DNA of 64,000 nucleotides, taken from the NCBI RefSeq assembly GCF_030167905.1, contig NZ_JARGNA010000008.1, positions 186,001-250,000 on the forward strand, given 5' to 3'. The notes under the pieces are model-generated. The model saw nothing but the letters and a program-made list of their open reading frames with translations, was not told the DNA's origin and did not search any database. The stretch comes from Flavobacterium terrisoli. GTDB lineage: Bacteria > Bacteroidota > Bacteroidia > Flavobacteriales > Flavobacteriaceae. A program made the translations under genes and the position numbers. Shown here in pieces: positions 63,288 to 64,000 of this stretch (position 1 is the first letter of the stretch; each line of letters opens with the position of its first letter).

Positions 63288-63321
63288 ATTGTTTAACTTT
63301 TTTGTATTTTTGTTAAACAAT
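63288..63321 (+). promoter_or_regulatory. Perfect inverted repeat, putative regulator operator, over the crtI promoter
   Basis: ATTGTTTAAC (63288-63297) and GTTAAACAAT (63312-63321) are exact reverse complements separated by 14 bases. A TATTTTTG box (63305-63312) lies between and overlaps the right arm, which abuts the crtI ATG at 63322. This is a likely site for the upstream MerR/B12 regulator. Confidence 0.65.
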
Positions 63322-64000
63322 ATGAAAAAACAAATCAAAATAATCGGCTCCGGATTTTCCTCATTGGCTGCTTCGTGCTATTTAGCCCAGCAAGGACATG
63401 AGGTAACGGTCTATGAAAAAAATGCAACCATAGGCGGAAGAGCGCGCCAACTCAAAAAAGACGGATTTACTTTTGACATTGGCCCAACCTGGTATTGGAT
63501 GCCCGATGTTTTTGAACGCTTTTTCTCAGACTTTGGCAAAAAACCTTCCGATTATTATGAGCTCATCAAACTTTCTCCGGCTTATCAGGTGTATTTTGGG
63601 GTAAAAGAGTTCATAACCATCGCCGATAATCTTCAGGAAATTATAGACACCTTTGAATCTGTTGAAAAAGGCAGCGGTCAAAAACTGAGGGCATTCATGA
63701 AAGAAGCACAAAGCAATTATGACATTGCCATCAAAGATTTGGTCTATCGCCCGGGAGTTTCTCCTTTAGAATTGGTCACTTTGGAAACTGCAAAAAAGGT
63801 CAATCAGTTTTTTGGCAACATCTCCAAAGACATCCGCAGACAATTTAACAACACTAAGCTAATCCAAATACTCGAATTTCCCGTACTTTTTCTTGGAGCC
63901 AAACCTTCAGACACGCCATCATTCTATAGTTTTATGAATTTTGCCGATTTTGGTTTGGGTACCTGGCATCCTAAAAACGGTATGTATAGCGTGATTTTAG
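63322..64000 (+). CDS. crtI: Phytoene desaturase CrtI (N-terminal part, cut by window edge)
   Basis: The frame is open from the ATG at 63322 to the end of the window (226 codons). N-terminal FAD-binding motif IKIIGSGFSSLAASCYLAQQ, then VTVYEKNATIGGRARQ and FDIGPTWYWMPDVFERFF, all typical of bacterial phytoene desaturases. It introduces double bonds into phytoene in carotenoid synthesis at the membrane. It follows the B12-type regulator by 49 bases. Further crt genes such as crtB would be expected to the right, outside the window. Confidence 0.93.
   Translation, partial: MKKQIKIIGSGFSSLAASCYLAQQGHEVTVYEKNATIGGRARQLKKDGFTFDIGPTWYWMPDVFERFFSDFGKKPSDYYELIKLSPAYQVYFGVKEFITIADNLQEIIDTFESVEKGSGQKLRAFMKEAQSNYDIAIKDLVYRPGVSPLELVTLETAKKVNQFFGNISKDIRRQFNNTKLIQILEFPVLFLGAKPSDTPSFYSFMNFADFGLGTWHPKNGMYSVIL

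Noticed and set aside
1..64000. CRISPR array, prophage, insertion sequence or restriction-modification system
   Set aside because: No regularly spaced repeats with unique spacers, transposase, integrase, phage structural or methylase genes were seen.

Overview
The window looks like a chromosomal segment of a Flavobacteriaceae bacterium, most likely Flavobacterium. Evidence: A+T-rich intergenic DNA, promoters of the Bacteroidota type (TTTG-N20-TAnnTTTG), secreted proteins with type IX secretion system (T9SS) C-terminal signals, menaquinone genes, split transketolase genes, and a Bacteroidota-style tRNA-guanine transglycosylase without zinc cysteines. Most of the first 38 kb is housekeeping DNA in short operons, often closed by clear hairpin terminators.

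Layout. 1-3129 (minus): menB, two bacterial PH-domain membrane proteins, then menA running off the left edge. 3257-8201 (plus): secreted C1 peptidase, MFS transporter, small membrane protein, lipA, gap. 8248-12240: hybrid histidine kinase converging on a minus-strand punA/lpxK pair. 12298-15719 (plus): secreted unknown, Nif3-like protein, coiled-coil protein, hydrolase. 15942-18956 (plus): a compact accessory module (AraC regulator, hexapeptide acetyltransferase, exported hydrolase with a cysteine in the nucleophile elbow, cyclophilin-like lipoprotein). 19188-25035 (plus): cyanophycin synthetase, two DinB-fold proteins, S9 peptidase. 25097-35258 (minus): exported amidotransferase-like protein, dnaB, accA, EamA transporter, lptG-like permease, tgt, a small acidic protein, a T9SS substrate, a response regulator. 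35457-37944 (plus): transketolase halves separated by an exported protein of unknown function. 38013-39522: FKBP-like lipoprotein and an S4 RNA-binding protein.

39621-60281 (minus) is occupied by only three genes encoding very large (2831, 1808 and 1951 residue) modular secreted proteins. They are built from Ig-like, fibronectin III, CUB-like, GEVED and IPT/TIG-like modules and carry two different classes of T9SS sorting domain. They are probably surface or adhesive proteins and show signs of internal and tandem duplication.

60682-64000: a phosphoribosyltransferase, shikimate kinase, a tRNA cluster (Lys-Lys-Leu), and the start of a carotenoid locus. In that locus a CarH/LitR-like MerR-B12 regulator precedes crtI. 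A perfect 10-bp inverted repeat lies directly before the crtI start, and a 9-bp match to its half-site lies before the regulator gene itself.

The most interesting candidates for follow-up are the B12-type regulator with its operator-like repeats and an altered photochemical residue, the AraC/cyclophilin module, the PH-domain pair inside the menaquinone operon, the gene between the transketolase halves, and the giant T9SS protein cluster. All calls are from reading the sequence; no database search was possible.
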